Shown here: piece by piece, positions 35,204 to 46,513 of the stretch
Position numbering within the stretch: the stretch's first letter is position 1
Layout of the letters: each line of letters begins with the position of its first letter
NCBI GenBank assembly: GCA_022385805.1
Contig: MU277717.1
Location: 62,001-126,000, forward strand
Direction: 5' to 3'
Length of the DNA stretch: 64,000 nt
Origin: Pilatotrama ljubarskyi
Lineage: Eukaryota > Basidiomycota > Agaricomycetes > Polyporales > Polyporaceae
Translations under genes and position numbers: made by a program
The notes under the pieces: generated by a model
Told to the model about the DNA's origin: nothing
The model's database searches: none
The model's input: the letters and a program-made list of their open reading frames with translations, nothing else

Positions 35204-35994
35204 TCACGGAGCAACAGTCAACTGCGGGTTTGTATCCGCAGGAAGCTCGGGAATCACAAGCAGATTGCCTAGGCGTGGAGGTGCTTTCCGGTCGATAAAC
35301 TCCATCAGCGTAGGGAGCTTGTCGCACGCGAGGCGAAGTGCTGTCCGAGCCGTGCGTACTCAGATACGCATTGCCGGGGACGACTAAATGGAACACGTAC
35401 CCTCCCGTGCCAGCTCCTCACGAATAGGTGCGCCACCTATCTCGAAGATTACGCGTCCCGGCGCAACACTACAGTCCTGTTCAGTCTTGGGCGTACCGGG
35501 GCAGTTCGACGTCACTCACCGAGTTGCCCAGAACTCGAACGAGCCTTTTCCTTTGCCCATACGCGTCTCGTTCCCCTAGACGTCCCTCAGATGAAGCCTC
35601 CCCTTGTGCACATCAACGAACCACGCACCTTGATGCAGACGGGGATGTCAGGGAACACCCGCATATACACCTTCGCTCCCTTGATGGGTTTGAGCTTGCG
35701 CTTCAGAGCGTCGTCCGCGGACTTGAGTTGCTTTGCGGTGATCCGCATGCCATTGCCCTTCACCCGAATGCCCCACTCGCCAAACGCAAGCGTAGTACCC
35801 TTTGTCGAGCCGCCAACAGGAACGGGGAGCACCCCCTTGTGCCTCTTCAAGAACTTGACCGACCGCGGCGCAAGCTGGTGTCGTCCACGCGCAAATACCA
35901 GCGAGGGCGAGCTCGGAGCCGGCCCAAACGGCGACGACCAGGTCGACGGCCGGCACGCACCCAGCAGCGTCCGCGCAGATGGTAGAGAGAACAT
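35204..35994 (-). CDS. MRPL16: Mitochondrial large-subunit ribosomal protein uL16m
   Basis: Component of the mitochondrial 54S ribosomal subunit, the homologue of bacterial L16. Four minus-strand exons join in phase: 35994-35629, 35575-35520, 35468-35401 and 35340-35204, giving 208 residues. An N-terminal extension of about 40 residues rich in Ser, Arg and Pro fits a mitochondrial presequence. The L16 core is clear: [54 protein letters not shown], then RVIFEIGGAPIREELAREAL. Some 134 bases separate its start from the divergent gene at 36129, so they probably share a promoter. Confidence 0.93.
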
Positions 35995-36128
35995 AGAGAG
36001 TGTTGCTTACGTAAGATCACACCCTCCGCTTTGCTGCATCGAGCGCACGGGCGTCTGCCAACCGCTGCTCTGCTCACCCGCCACGGACTCTTGGGCGCAT
36101 TCAGCTCTCCTCCGCACGGCTATCTCCC
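35995..36128. promoter_or_regulatory. Bidirectional promoter with TTACGTAA site
   Basis: Short intergenic region between divergent starts at 35994 and 36129. It carries a perfect palindrome TTACGTAA at 36007-36014, the type of site bound by Yap/CREB-like bZIP factors. Function is inferred from position and sequence only. The site also contains GTAAGA and could instead act as a splice donor in a leader. Confidence 0.45.
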
Positions 36129-36736
36129 ATGCGACGAGCGTTCCAAGAAGTTACCCGCAAGTTCTCAGTTAGGCAGGCGACGCCTGAACAGCGCCGTCTC
36201 GTGCTGGGGCTCATCCGCGAGAGGCAGCCGGTCACCATCCAAGAGCTGTACAACTTCGTTCTTCAGCGACAGCCCGAGGATGACCCCGAAGCATCTATAC
36301 CCTCGATGAGGTGGCTACTATCTGTTTCTGAACTCCATGTGCTGCTCGAACCATGCTGACACGAGTGGCCAGATATCTCAAAAAGGTCGTGCTGCCCGAC
36401 CTGGCGCATATCGGGAAGGTCGAGCGGGTGCACACAAAACAGGTCCTTACCCCGGAGCAGCTCGACACTCTCAAGAAGAACATGGGCAACACGAGCAGGA
36501 AGGGCACGACGCTCTCGCAGAACGCTGAGCTTTGGGTGTGGCGGATCAGGAATGCCGAGCCCCCAGCCCCCGCGCCCGAACCGACGAAGCCGTTCGGCGC
36601 AGAGGTCGGCGTCGGCGCGGACTTCTCGCATTTGAACAAGCGTCGTCAGCGGGCTCGAGAGGAGAAGATCGAGAGAGACGTGGAGTGGCTGAAGGAGCTA
36701 AAGCAAGCGAGGGAAGAGGCACTACGGGAGTCATGA
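36129..36736 (+). CDS. Small basic protein, possibly mitochondrial
   Basis: Two exons (36129-36310 and 36373-36736) give 181 residues. The intron uses a weak donor (GTGGCT) but restores the frame exactly and keeps a helical segment intact (SMRYLKKVVLPDL). The N-terminus MRRAFQEVTRKFSVRQ is positively charged and amphipathic, as in mitochondrial presequences. The body has QPVTIQELYNFVLQ and VLTPEQLDTLKKNM, then a tail of charged helix. The sequence looks conserved and ordered, but I cannot name the family. Its head-to-head arrangement with uL16m suggests, but does not prove, a mitochondrial role. Confidence 0.75.
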
Positions 36737-37026
36737 TTCGTGAGTGTCCCGGCCTCTGTAGTGCTTCCTGCAGGTCCTCATACAAGCTCATGCAGAGCCA
36801 ACTTGCGGATTAGCATATTTCTGTTTTAATTGCATCCACCATCGCTATCTGAAGTAGTGAGGTGAGACTTCGCTGCCCTTTGTCCATCTCTCAGTGTGCA
36901 CGACCAGGGCCCCTTAGAGTGCCTGTCATATATACCGTCACAGTCCAAAGCACATCAATCTGCAAGCATAACATGCCCATACGGCGTACCACAGCGGAGA
37001 AAGACCAGGTAGTAGGAACGAACACG

Positions 37027-39419
37027 TCAGAATAGCTCTTCCTCCTCCGGCTTCCAATTCTTCGCCTGGTCCCAATAGCCCGCCAGCTTATCTCCAAGTA
37101 CCTCCTTGGCAGCAGAGTCCGTGGGGCAGCTCTTCGGCTTGAAGTTATTGAACGCGCGATCACGCAGCTGGCCCTCCCAGATCAGCCAGCAGTGATTGTC
37201 CTCCAAGGACGCCTGTCCGTGTTCTCCCGCGCTGCTGCCGGACGCTACGGCCTTTCCCTTTGCCTTGCCACCCTCGCCTTCCTCTTCGCCCTGGTCGATC
37301 TCGACGTCCTCGCCGCCGCGCTCGCGTGCGGGCTCTGTCCACGCGATGCGGCGCAGCATGAGCTTCTTGTACTGTCTGATAAACTTGGCCGCGCCCTCGA
37401 CGTAGACCATGCTGAACGACGGGTTGAAGATGCACACGCCGGTAAGGTTCATCTGCTCCGCGTTCTTGCGCACCTTGAAGCGGTGCGACGGGTCCGAGAG
37501 CGTCTTGACCCTGTGCCGTACTGTTAGCGATCTCGATATCAAGGCTACGACAGGTTTATACATACTTGAAGACAGCGCCCCAGATACCCTTCTTCTCTTC
37601 CTCGAGTTTCTTGTTCTCGATCTTCTCACGCCGCTGCTCGTCCGTGAGCTTCCGCTCTGCGTTCATCTTCTCGTGCTGATGCTTGCGCATGGCGACCTCC
37701 CGCCTGACGCGCGCTTCGACGCGAGTAGGGTCCTGGACCGCATCTGAAGTCAGGACCTTCATCAAGTTTGCCAAGCGGACTGAAGCACCGGTCAGTCAGA
37801 TGTCGACGCTCGATGATGAACGCGAGGGGCAAATACCTTTGGGAGGATCCGGCGGAATGAGGCCCATGCGAATACGGTCGCGCTTGTCCTGCAGCTCGGC
37901 CTGCCGCCGCTGCTTCCTCATCTTCTTTTGCTCCTGTAATACATACTCTGTAAATAGGGCAGCTATGCTGAGAACAGGGCGTAGGGCACTTGCCTTCTTG
38001 GTCAACTTCAGCGGCTTCAACGTAGCCTGGTTCTTGTCTCCAGGAGCGGGTATAGGGATGGGATGCTGAATGTACAGCGTGATCGGCGAGTCCGCAGTGC
38101 GGATGTTGAGCTTGGACATGCCCAGCTCCAAGTCGTCGTACGTCTTGTTCGGCAAGAGTGCCGCATCCCACCATTCAGTGGCAGGGGGCGCGCCGCGCTA
38201 TAAAACCAGGATCAGCGCTTCCGCACCTACATCCAAGGGAGGAAGGGGCGTACCCGGATATTCTTCTCCAGCGTCTCGAATTCGGAGTCGAGACCAGCCT
38301 TCTTGGCGCTCTCCGCAATGCGCTGCTTCAGCTGCTCCAGCTGCTGCTCCTGCCGGACTTGGTTCGCGATCTGGACATACTTGCCCTTGGGGTTGAAGCG
38401 GAACTGTCGCCCAACACGTTCCTTGGGGGCGCCTTCGAAGCCACTCTCCACGGGAGTGACAGCTGCGGACGCATACGGGTTCGAAATCGGCTCCTTGGGC
38501 ACAACAGGGGTAGGTGCTGGTGGCGGTGTTGGTGCGTTACGGAGGTTCGCCTAGATAGTAGGGATGAGCGAAACGGCGAAATGTATGCTAGTGTGACGTG
38601 CGAGCGTACCTTGATAGAGGCAAATTTGGGCTGCATGGGTTTGTACTTGTCCTTCTTGGACTGAGGTAGGCTAGGCGTCGTGTCCAGCAGGAGAGGATGC
38701 GCAGCCATCTTCAGGCCAGCTCCTTGCTGAGCAGGTTCCGGCACCACCTGGTTCTTCTTCTTGCCCAACTGCGGTGCTGACTGGTATGGAGCATTTATGA
38801 GACAAGTGAGCCACCGAGAAGCTCGGATAATGCCTACCATGTACGGGTTATCCTTCACCGCCAGCTTACTCTGAGCCTCTGCAACCCGCCGTTTGGCCTC
38901 CGCGATGCGGCGTGCCATATCATCCGGAATGGGCGGAGAAGGCGATGCAGCGACAGATGCAGACGCAGAAGCCGACGCCGCACTGGATGCAGGAATGGGG
39001 GAGGGAGCAGCGGTCGGCTGAACAGAACTGGAGGCCGAGGCGGTCTTCTTCATAGCCGCAATCTTGGCCGCAATCTCAGCCCTCTTCTGGGCAATGAGGG
39101 CATCTGCGGACAACTGTGGTCACGAGCATGGTTAGACGTTGGATAAGGACGAGCAGCGAGTAAACGTACCGCCGATCCTGTGGACGTGCCATTGGATGAA
39201 GTCTGAGCGGGCACAAGTGGGTTATAGCGCAAGTTCAAGCCATGGTAAGAGGCACATTCACCTTCACGGAGCAGAGGAACGTCACTCACGGCAGTATCGC
39301 TACAACAATACTCTCGTCAGGATTAAGCACAACGATGGACGGTACTTCACACACCTTTTCAATCTCTTCATCGCATTCGCGTCTCCGTTGCCTTCCCAGG
39401 CGCGTTTCCGGTCGCTCAT
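37027..39419 (-). CDS. PRP3: U4/U6 snRNP splicing factor Prp3
   Basis: Core protein of the U4/U6 di-snRNP needed for the pre-mRNA splicing tri-snRNP; acts in the nucleus. Ten minus-strand exons join in phase: 39419-39355, 39299-39290, 39202-39170, 39113-38838, 38780-38610, 38550-38254, 38197-37994, 37933-37837, 37779-37566 and 37510-37027, giving 616 residues. The PRP3 domain covers the middle (NPYASAAVTP, RFNPKGKYVQIANQ, EWWDAALLPNKTYDDL, KLTKKEQKKMRKQRR, VRLANLMKVLTSDAVQDPT). The C-terminal DUF1115-type domain follows (DPSHRFKVRKNAEQMNLTG, VVYVEGAAKFIRQYKKLML-like, NHCWLIWEGQLRDRAF). Exon 2 is a 10-nt microexon, and intron 7 (37993-37934) is of the GC-AG class. Confidence 0.93.
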
Positions 39420-39654
39420 GGCGAGTGTAGCTGCGGCAGACGGTGACTGCAGGATGTGGGACAGAGCCAAGGAGCGGAGGCGCGCGTCAGCACCTGTAAG
39501 CGGCACGTCAACTGCGTTTCTTATCCCGCTTTGTAGAGTTTATTACTCGGCTTTCTATGCAGGCTTACTCCTTACGCGCCCTGCCAATAGGCCACGCCGC
39601 CACAGCTCCTGAGTCTCGTTCATCCTCCCCTCAACCACCCCGACGCCCACCACA
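39420..39654. promoter_or_regulatory. Shared PRP3/DCP1 promoter region
   Basis: The 235 bases between the divergent starts of PRP3 and DCP1. A CCAAT box lies at 39584-39588 on the plus strand, about 70 bases before the DCP1 start. C/T-rich leaders flank both starts. The role is inferred from the arrangement. Confidence 0.45.
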
Positions 39655-42317
39655 ATGCCTCCTCGCCGACACCGCTCGACGTCCAACGCACACGCTGCCT
39701 CTCTTCAAAATGTCCCACCTCCAACACAACGCACGCAGACACCGAGTTCGGCCACGCAGCGGCAGCTTGGAATGCTGCCCGCCGTCTACCAGAGCAATAT
39801 GAAAGTCCTCTTGCGCCGGGAACCCTCCATCACCGCCATTATCGACCAATTCAGCCATGTCTGCCTCTACCATCACAACGGACAGAAGTGGGAGAAACAT
39901 GGATACGAAGGCAGCATGTTCCTATACGAGAAGTGCGTGGTGTGCAGGCTGCTCTTCCGTTCGCCCTTGGATAGACTAAGACAAATGAGGCAGGTCGACC
40001 TATCCGACATACGGCTTCTACATTTTGAACCGCATGGGCACCGACGATTATGTCAGACCTATCTACCCTGAAGACGACATGGAAATCATTGGGGACTACC
40101 TCATGTACCGGTTTTACCCAGACTACACCAGGACGCGCCTCGAGATGGGTTTACCATACCCGATCCCGCAAGAACACCGTGCGACCTTTGACGCCGAGCT
40201 GTTGAGGCGTATTCCACCAGAAGAACAACAGAAAGACAGAGAGAAGAAAGGCCGTTCAATAATCTTGGGTCTTTGGATGTTTGCTACCGATGCCCGGGAG
40301 CCTCTGAAGGAGGTCATGATGCGGTATGTGCCCTTTCCGTCTTCCCGTGGTGAGCAAGCGGGAGTGCTGCCTGCTGTGCTTGATTATTCTGGCGAATCAT
40401 GCTTCTTGTCTGCATGAGTGGTAGGAGTGGGCTTCGAGCTGGTACAGACCATAGCCTCTTGGGGAGGCAGGAAACCGATGATATCCCGCGCTTGTGTCGG
40501 GCATCATTGCATGAATCTGCTGGATTGCGCCTTCGAACAGGTAGTATAACCATCTACTGACTACTTGTCCAGGCTCCATTCCTATCTGAAGCGTAACCTA
40601 CCCTACCCCGATGAATTCAAGTATGGGCCAGGTCGCCCTCCCCCTCCGAACCCACACTTGCGCACCGCGAGCCGCTCCTCCATACATACTCCCGCTCAGG
40701 GTTTGTCTCTTTCATTCGTTCTTTCTACCTAGGCGCTCAAGGACGGCTCAGATCAAGGAGATGCTCCACAAGTCTCGCAAACCACCGGCATAACGTCAAG
40801 CCAGACTCTACCCTCCGTCTCTGTCGAACATGCCACAGCCGCTACGAACGCATCGGGATCGGAGCTTGATAAGCTGTTCGCCAAGCTCATCCCGCCGTCC
40901 GCGTCTGCACCGTTGCCTACTGCTCCGTCCGCGGGCCCTACGACTGCCATCACCTTGAACGACCTTTTCGCTGCCGCGGCTTCCGTGAACGGCGCGGGCA
41001 CTCAGAGTGGCCCTCCCGCACAGCCGCAGCCAGCGCCGGAACCGACACCCGAGCCAGTATCTCGAGGACAGGCTCTGTTGAACTCTATCTTCGCATCAGT
41101 TACGCCCTCTGCATCTGCGACCAACCTAATGAACGCCGGTTCACACCATTCGCAGTCAGAGGAGATCACTATCGTGTCCCCTAAGCCGACATCCACCGCG
41201 CTTCCTCAGATCCTAAACCAGGATGTGATCTCGACGCTACTCGGTTTAAGCCCGGACTCTCGCGCATCCTCAGCCGCGCCGAGCTCCGTGAGTTCGCGTC
41301 GCTCTAACCAGCGGCGCTACGAAGGTGACAACGAGTACAGCGAAGGAGGAGAACGCATCTCTGACGGCGTGCCCTCGAGGTCTCACACGGTCGACGCCGA
41401 GACTAACGGCCAGATGACCGGTATACCGACTTTCTCTGTGCACCACACCACGTCGTCGGAGTCGGAGGCTGAAGACAGTGGCAGCTCGCGCCGTGTACCA
41501 GGCGACGTCACTCCCCGACCCCCGGCAGGAGGCATGCGTCTACCGCCTGCCTCGCCGAGTCACGCGACTACTCCCAGCGCATCCCTCTCTGCACCAAACC
41601 TCAACGGTCGGTCCAACGGCGCGTCCGATTCCGGTGCGCCTTCGACCCCTCGCGAACGTACCCTTGTGCCGTTCGAGGCCAACTCGGAGCTCTGGCCGTA
41701 CCCTCGTGCACCGCTCGACGACCGATCGTTCGACAACGACGACATCGTCGAGCTCGACTTCAACGACACGCGCGCGTTGAGCGATCCCGCCATCTTCTCG
41801 TCGCGCCTCAAAGAGAAGCAGAAGAAGAAGGGGAAGAGGAGCAAGAAGGAGCGGGAGGAAGACAGGGAGCGGGAAAGGGCGGAGATCGAGAAGGGGTGGG
41901 ACATGCCCGCGCGTGGGCAGGGCCAGCCCTCGCAGCCTTCCTCTGCCGCAACTTCCGCGCCTGTCGCTGCGCCCGCACAAGCCGCCAACGACGCCCAGAA
42001 CGCGGTGCAGTCGAAGAAGGCTACTGCGAACGGGGTTGCGAACGGGACTCCGGCGGCGCCGCACGCGAATGGTCACAGCCCGAACGGTGTGCTCAACACC
42101 TCTGCCGCGAAGGACGCTCTTCTATCGGCAATGTCAACGAAGGGTGTAGCGTCTGGACAGACGATCGCGAGGAACGACTTCGTCCGAGAGCTGCTCACTC
42201 TCATCCACGTAAGTCGCTCAGGCCCATCCTTGTGTTGTGTGATTCTCATCATCCACGCAGACCGACTCCAAGTTCGTCGACGGTCTTTGGCAAGACTATC
42301 TAGCACGCACAGCGTAG
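39655..42317 (+). CDS. DCP1: mRNA-decapping enzyme subunit Dcp1
   Basis: Activator subunit of the Dcp1-Dcp2 mRNA decapping complex in cytoplasmic P-bodies. Five exons join in phase: 39655-39932, 39994-40323, 40573-40700, 40752-42208 and 42261-42317, giving 749 residues. The EVH1 domain spans about residues 40-195: VYQSNMKVLLRREPSITAII, FSHVCLYHHNGQKWEKHGYEG, then YGFYILNRMGTDDYVRPIYP. A Pro/Ser-rich disordered region of more than 400 residues follows, including basic KEKQKKKGKRSKKERE. The final short exon encodes TDSKFVDGLWQDYLARTA, matching the C-terminal trimerisation motif of metazoan and fungal Dcp1. Much longer than budding-yeast Dcp1 because of the linker. Confidence 0.9.
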
Positions 42318-42949
42318 ACCGCCTCGTCCTTCACTATCCATCTCTTGACCCACACTCTCTTTCCGACCAGTCTGCGAAATCTCTCATCACTTGCTCTGCG
42401 CACACACTAGCACCCACCCCCAGTCGTTGTGCCATGTATACATACATGCTGAAGGCCGAATCCTTGCATCCCATCTCTAGTAACCCTGTTGTTAACGTAC
42501 CAGCTTGTCGGAGCATCCACAACCATCTTGAGCGTGCTGTTATGCCTGTCCCATCTCGCCCGATCACCGGCACCGCGAGCATAACTTAGTGATTTGCCCA
42601 TGCCATCAATACGTTGACTGTCCTCACGTCAGTAGCCTGAGGCCGAGAGGTAATCCGGCGAGCGTGATGAGCTCGAGCTGACGACAGCCTCATCGCGTAA
42701 GAGTTACGCACACGTGATGCGGGCACGCGTCGCGTTGTGGCAAAACGCGCCTATTCACGATGGTGCGGGCGAGGGAGTCGACGAGGGCTGACAATCCAAT
42801 CGAGTCATTCCGAGGCACAAAGCGAATACATCGCGTACAAATGCGAGCAAAACGTGATACAAGTACAGTAATGAAGAGTTCTCTCCGCTAGAAGTGCCAA
42901 TCGTACACGGTTCCCCCGTCAAGTGGAGTCCTGCCAATGGCCGTCGCGG
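42318..42949. other. Intergenic between converging genes
   Basis: No gene seen. It holds the 3' flanks of DCP1 and of the minus-strand orphan gene. Confidence 0.5.
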
Positions 42950-43579
42950 TCAGGTAGCGCGGCTCCTCTTCTTCCTGGACCAGCCGTTCCCCCGTCCTCT
43001 ACCCTTCCTCTTCTTTGCTGCTGACGCGCTGCCAGTCACGGATGCAGCAGGCGCGGCAAGCAAGTTCTCTTTCAACGTGGGCGCCAAGCTCGAGCGCGTC
43101 TTGCCTGGAGAAGTTGAAGTCGCGATACATTGTCCCAGCCCACTCTCCTCGTTGCGCCTGATGTCGTCTTGCTCCAATGCCTCGATCATTTTCCGGAGCA
43201 CAAAGATTTGGCAGCGAAGGGCGGCGATCACGCGGTCCGCCGAAGGTGCGTTGGCCGGGGGCAGCCCCGCAGGCAAGACGATTTTGAGAGGGCGTGGGGC
43301 GTGGTCGCCTTCTGAGACGGAGCGGTTGGGCTGCTGGGCGGTGTTAAGCCCCGGGCTCCAGGATTGAGCGGCCGACGGATCCGGAGAGGGGTCATCTGGC
43401 GTCGTGGTGGGGAGCTTTCGACGGATCCGGAACGGTACGTTGGAATCACCGGGCGGAGGGCCGTACTTGCGGAATCGGAGAGGAATGTTGGAAGGGCCAG
43501 ACTGATATTCGCGCAAGGCGACTTCGAGGTGAGTTGCCCGAGTCGTGCCAGAGGAGCTCGAGGTAGGGGTTGCTGCCAT
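42950..43579 (-). CDS. Orphan basic protein with C-terminal nuclear signal
   Basis: Intronless, 209 residues from the Met at 43579. N-terminal half: THLEVALREYQSGPSNIPLR and two similar basic repeats (SNIPLRFRKYGPPPGD and SNVPFRIRRKLP) about 20 residues apart, then a Pro/Ser linker. Residues 115-150 form a helix (DRVIAALRCQIFVLRKMIEA) that could dimerise. The C-terminus is Lys/Arg-rich (KKRKGRGRGNGWSRKKRSR), a likely nuclear localisation signal. Family not recognised. The open frame extends upstream to 43945, but the region beyond 43579 contains TATA-like sequence and reads as promoter. Confidence 0.62.
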   Translation of the reverse strand: MAATPTSSSSGTTRATHLEVALREYQSGPSNIPLRFRKYGPPPGDSNVPFRIRRKLPTTTPDDPSPDPSAAQSWSPGLNTAQQPNRSVSEGDHAPRPLKIVLPAGLPPANAPSADRVIAALRCQIFVLRKMIEALEQDDIRRNEESGLGQCIATSTSPGKTRSSLAPTLKENLLAAPAASVTGSASAAKKRKGRGRGNGWSRKKRSRAT

Positions 43580-44069
43580 CACCTCGAAGAAGCGGTCGGT
43601 GATATGGATGTATGGGTGAGATGGTGCGGAAGATCTAGGACGATGCTGGCCTGCGGAGAGGGAGATCGTAGAGTGTGTGAATTGGGGGCGGCAGCTCTTA
43701 TAACGGACGGTGAAGTATATCCAGGGTGCTTGACTAAATAAGATATTGGGAGTGATCAGGGGTCGCGCCTTCGTTAAGCGAGGATCATCTGGGACGAGGG
43801 ATATGCCCTCCGAGCCAGCCGACGAGTGAGCGGAAAGTCCCTTTGTCTGTTCGGAGCCCTCAGAGGCGAGCCCATCAGGGCGGCCTCGAGGCGTGGCTGC
43901 GGAGTCCAAAGAGGTGTCATAGCCCGCCCCCCACCTCTCGCGCACTGCCCCGGCGCTCCCGGACGTGCTTCAAGCGAACGGTCTGAAGTTTGCAAAACAT
44001 GCGCACCTGACCGAGATTGGTGAACAATGGCCGCGATACCAAGGACAGCCAACGTCGGCGAGATGCCCC
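43580..44069. other. Promoter of orphan gene, then sequence up to the gap
   Basis: The first 150 bases are the presumed promoter of the minus-strand orphan gene (TTATAA near 43698 on the plus strand). Nothing recognised between 43750 and the gap. Confidence 0.4.
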
Positions 44070-44552
44070 NNNNNNNNNNNNNNNNNNNNNNNNNNNNNNN
44101 NNNNNNNNNNNNNNNNNNNNNNNNNNNNNNNNNNNNNNNNNNNNNNNNNNNNNNNNNNNNNNNNNNNNNNNNNNNNNNNNNNNNNNNNNNNNNNNNNNNN
44201 NNNNNNNNNNNNNNNNNNNNNNNNNNNNNNNNNNNNNNNNNNNNNNNNNNNNNNNNNNNNNNNNNNNNNNNNNNNNNNNNNNNNNNNNNNNNNNNNNNNN
44301 NNNNNNNNNNNNNNNNNNNNNNNNNNNNNNNNNNNNNNNNNNNNNNNNNNNNNNNNNNNNNNNNNNNNNNNNNNNNNNNNNNNNNNNNNNNNNNNNNNNN
44401 NNNNNNNNNNNNNNNNNNNNNNNNNNNNNNNNNNNNNNNNNNNNNNNNNNNNNNNNNNNNNNNNNNNNNNNNNNNNNNNNNNNNNNNNNNNNNNNNNNNN
44501 NNNNNNNNNNNNNNNNNNNNNNNNNNNNNNNNNNNNNNNNNNNNNNNNNNNN
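44070..44552. other. Assembly gap (483 N)
   Basis: Run of undetermined bases. Frames crossing it have no meaning. The neighbouring sequence shows no repeat that would explain the gap. Confidence 1.
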
Positions 44553-46513
44553 GCAGGCGGGACACAGCGCACTCTGGGTGGGCTTGACCATCTGGAGCTG
44601 TTCACCCTGCCCCGGATACGAAAGGAGACCTATCCGTGGGGGCGGGGCCGCCGGTGTGATCCGTCAACACACATCCTGCGCGAAGCACGGACATGCAAGC
44701 TGGACTTTCTGTCAAGCCCATCGACCATGGATGGCTTCTTCGGCGGCGCATATGGGGAGCACCATACATCGTATGGGACGCGCAGTGCCGCTATACCTGA
44801 AGGTGCGGAGGAAATCCGTACATCATCCCCTCTGGTTAAACTCCTAATGCCACATCCGTTGAAGCACTGACGTCAGAGAGCTTATTAGCCGTGAAGCGGA
44901 AGTACTCATAGGAAACGTACACATGGCGTACCTTTGATGCACTCGAGGCCTCATATGCGGCGGACGTTCGCCGACAGTCCTGACGATCCAAGCGAACGAA
45001 TTTTAAGCATGCTCAGCGATCTGAACGGCTTTCGGTGTATCCAGTATTCGACAACGAATGAATAATACTGGCCCAGCCTGACTGTATCTGGTAAGCACGA
45101 GATACTTTCCAACCCATCCTGTGCATGCACTCACTCTTGCTTACGAAGCAAACGCGCTTGCCTCTCGCAGAAGGCATAGTACCAGTATTGCCACGTCACA
45201 GACTGAGGCCTAAGATACTGTATATGTTCTTGAAGACAGTGTCAAGCGTACAGCATCTTCCCGTCCCGCTGATAACGCTCGTAGTGATGAGGTGCACGCT
45301 TCAAGCTGGGGATGCTTCCTCAAGCTGGGCCCTTGAAGTAGAAACAGTGGGCTCACCGTCGATCTTAGTCCAGCTGCGCTCAGGTCGGTACAACAACCAC
45401 GGGCATTCCTACTGCATCGCTTTCCACGCCTAAGTGGCATTGGAAGCGCTTCGCGGAGTACGCGGTGGAAGTCCTTGGCGGTTCCTGATTGAAGCGGGAT
45501 CCACGGCGGACGCGATGTTGACCGGGTACTATATTCGTGTCACGACCGTGGCGACTGGATTTTCAAGAGTCATTCAATGATGAGATCCATGGACACTTGA
45601 GCCTGAAGGCACATTGAGACTGGTTGAGTAAGACTCGGGCAGAAGAAAGGAGGAGCCGCCATGACAGCTGTCCGGCGGTAGATAATACTCGGCAATCGTC
45701 CGTGACCACTACTATCCCTACCACGGATATGCAAATCCTGAGGCGCTTAGGCTACAGCTCTAGCACATCTTCACCGTACCACCTGAAACTTCGTGAGCAT
45801 ATTCTATACGGTCTGACCTTCACTTTTGTGAGTTTTCGTGGTGAACGATGGCGTACAAGCTCGGTCGGGGCACTTCCGGTGAGGGGCATGAAAAGTTCAG
45901 GGTAATGCACATCCTCGTCGCGCAAGCGAATTGTACTCCGATTCGCGTAAATCGGCGATACCCTGCCGACCGTCCTGCCACTGCAAGCCTCGCAGAAGGG
46001 ATTCACGAATGCAACTCTCGGCTACTATCGCTTGGTAGCGGAGTGCGAAACCCTCCCTCCCTGAGCACACTTCAGCCACATTGTTTGTATTCCTACTCTT
46101 CTAGGATACAGAGTACGGATCGGCCAAGCCTGACTGGTGCGAAAGGCTCAGCGAAGCTCATATCCGAAATTTGAGGTTAATCGGTTAAGAAGCTGCAGCG
46201 GGATCTGGGCATCAGCAGTTGCAGAAGTGGGTACATTGGCTCTCAAAACGAGTATTTCAGACCTGTAGACCGCAATTCTCCGTCTACCCCGTTCAAACTA
46301 CATATATGGCCTCTCTATAGCATTCCGAACATACTACAAAAAGAAGCGAGAGAAGAGCATGAGCGGATGCCGCGCTATTGCAGATTTGCATTACTGTGTA
46401 CTTTTGCATATCCGTGGTAGGGATAGTAAGTTAGTGGCATCAGCTCAACAACTCCAGCCGGGCGGTCGGACGATTTGTTCGGCATACACGTTGGATACAT
46501 TAGGAAAAAAGGC
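44553..46513. other. Gene-poor stretch, no gene recognised
   Basis: A plus-strand frame leaving the gap (44553-44870) runs 106 codons with mixed codon use and includes MDGFFGGAYGEHH. It may be the 3' end of a gene lost in the gap. The rest has only short frames. Confidence 0.35.
46505..46510 (-). terminator. RNA polymerase III T6 terminator
   Basis: Six T residues on the minus strand, four bases beyond the tRNA-Asp 3' end. Confidence 0.85.

Noticed and set aside
41540..42076. 178-codon minus-strand frame opposite DCP1
   Set aside because: Shadow of the low-complexity DCP1 linker.
43774..44870. Frames running through the N gap
   Set aside because: They exist only because undetermined bases contain no stops.
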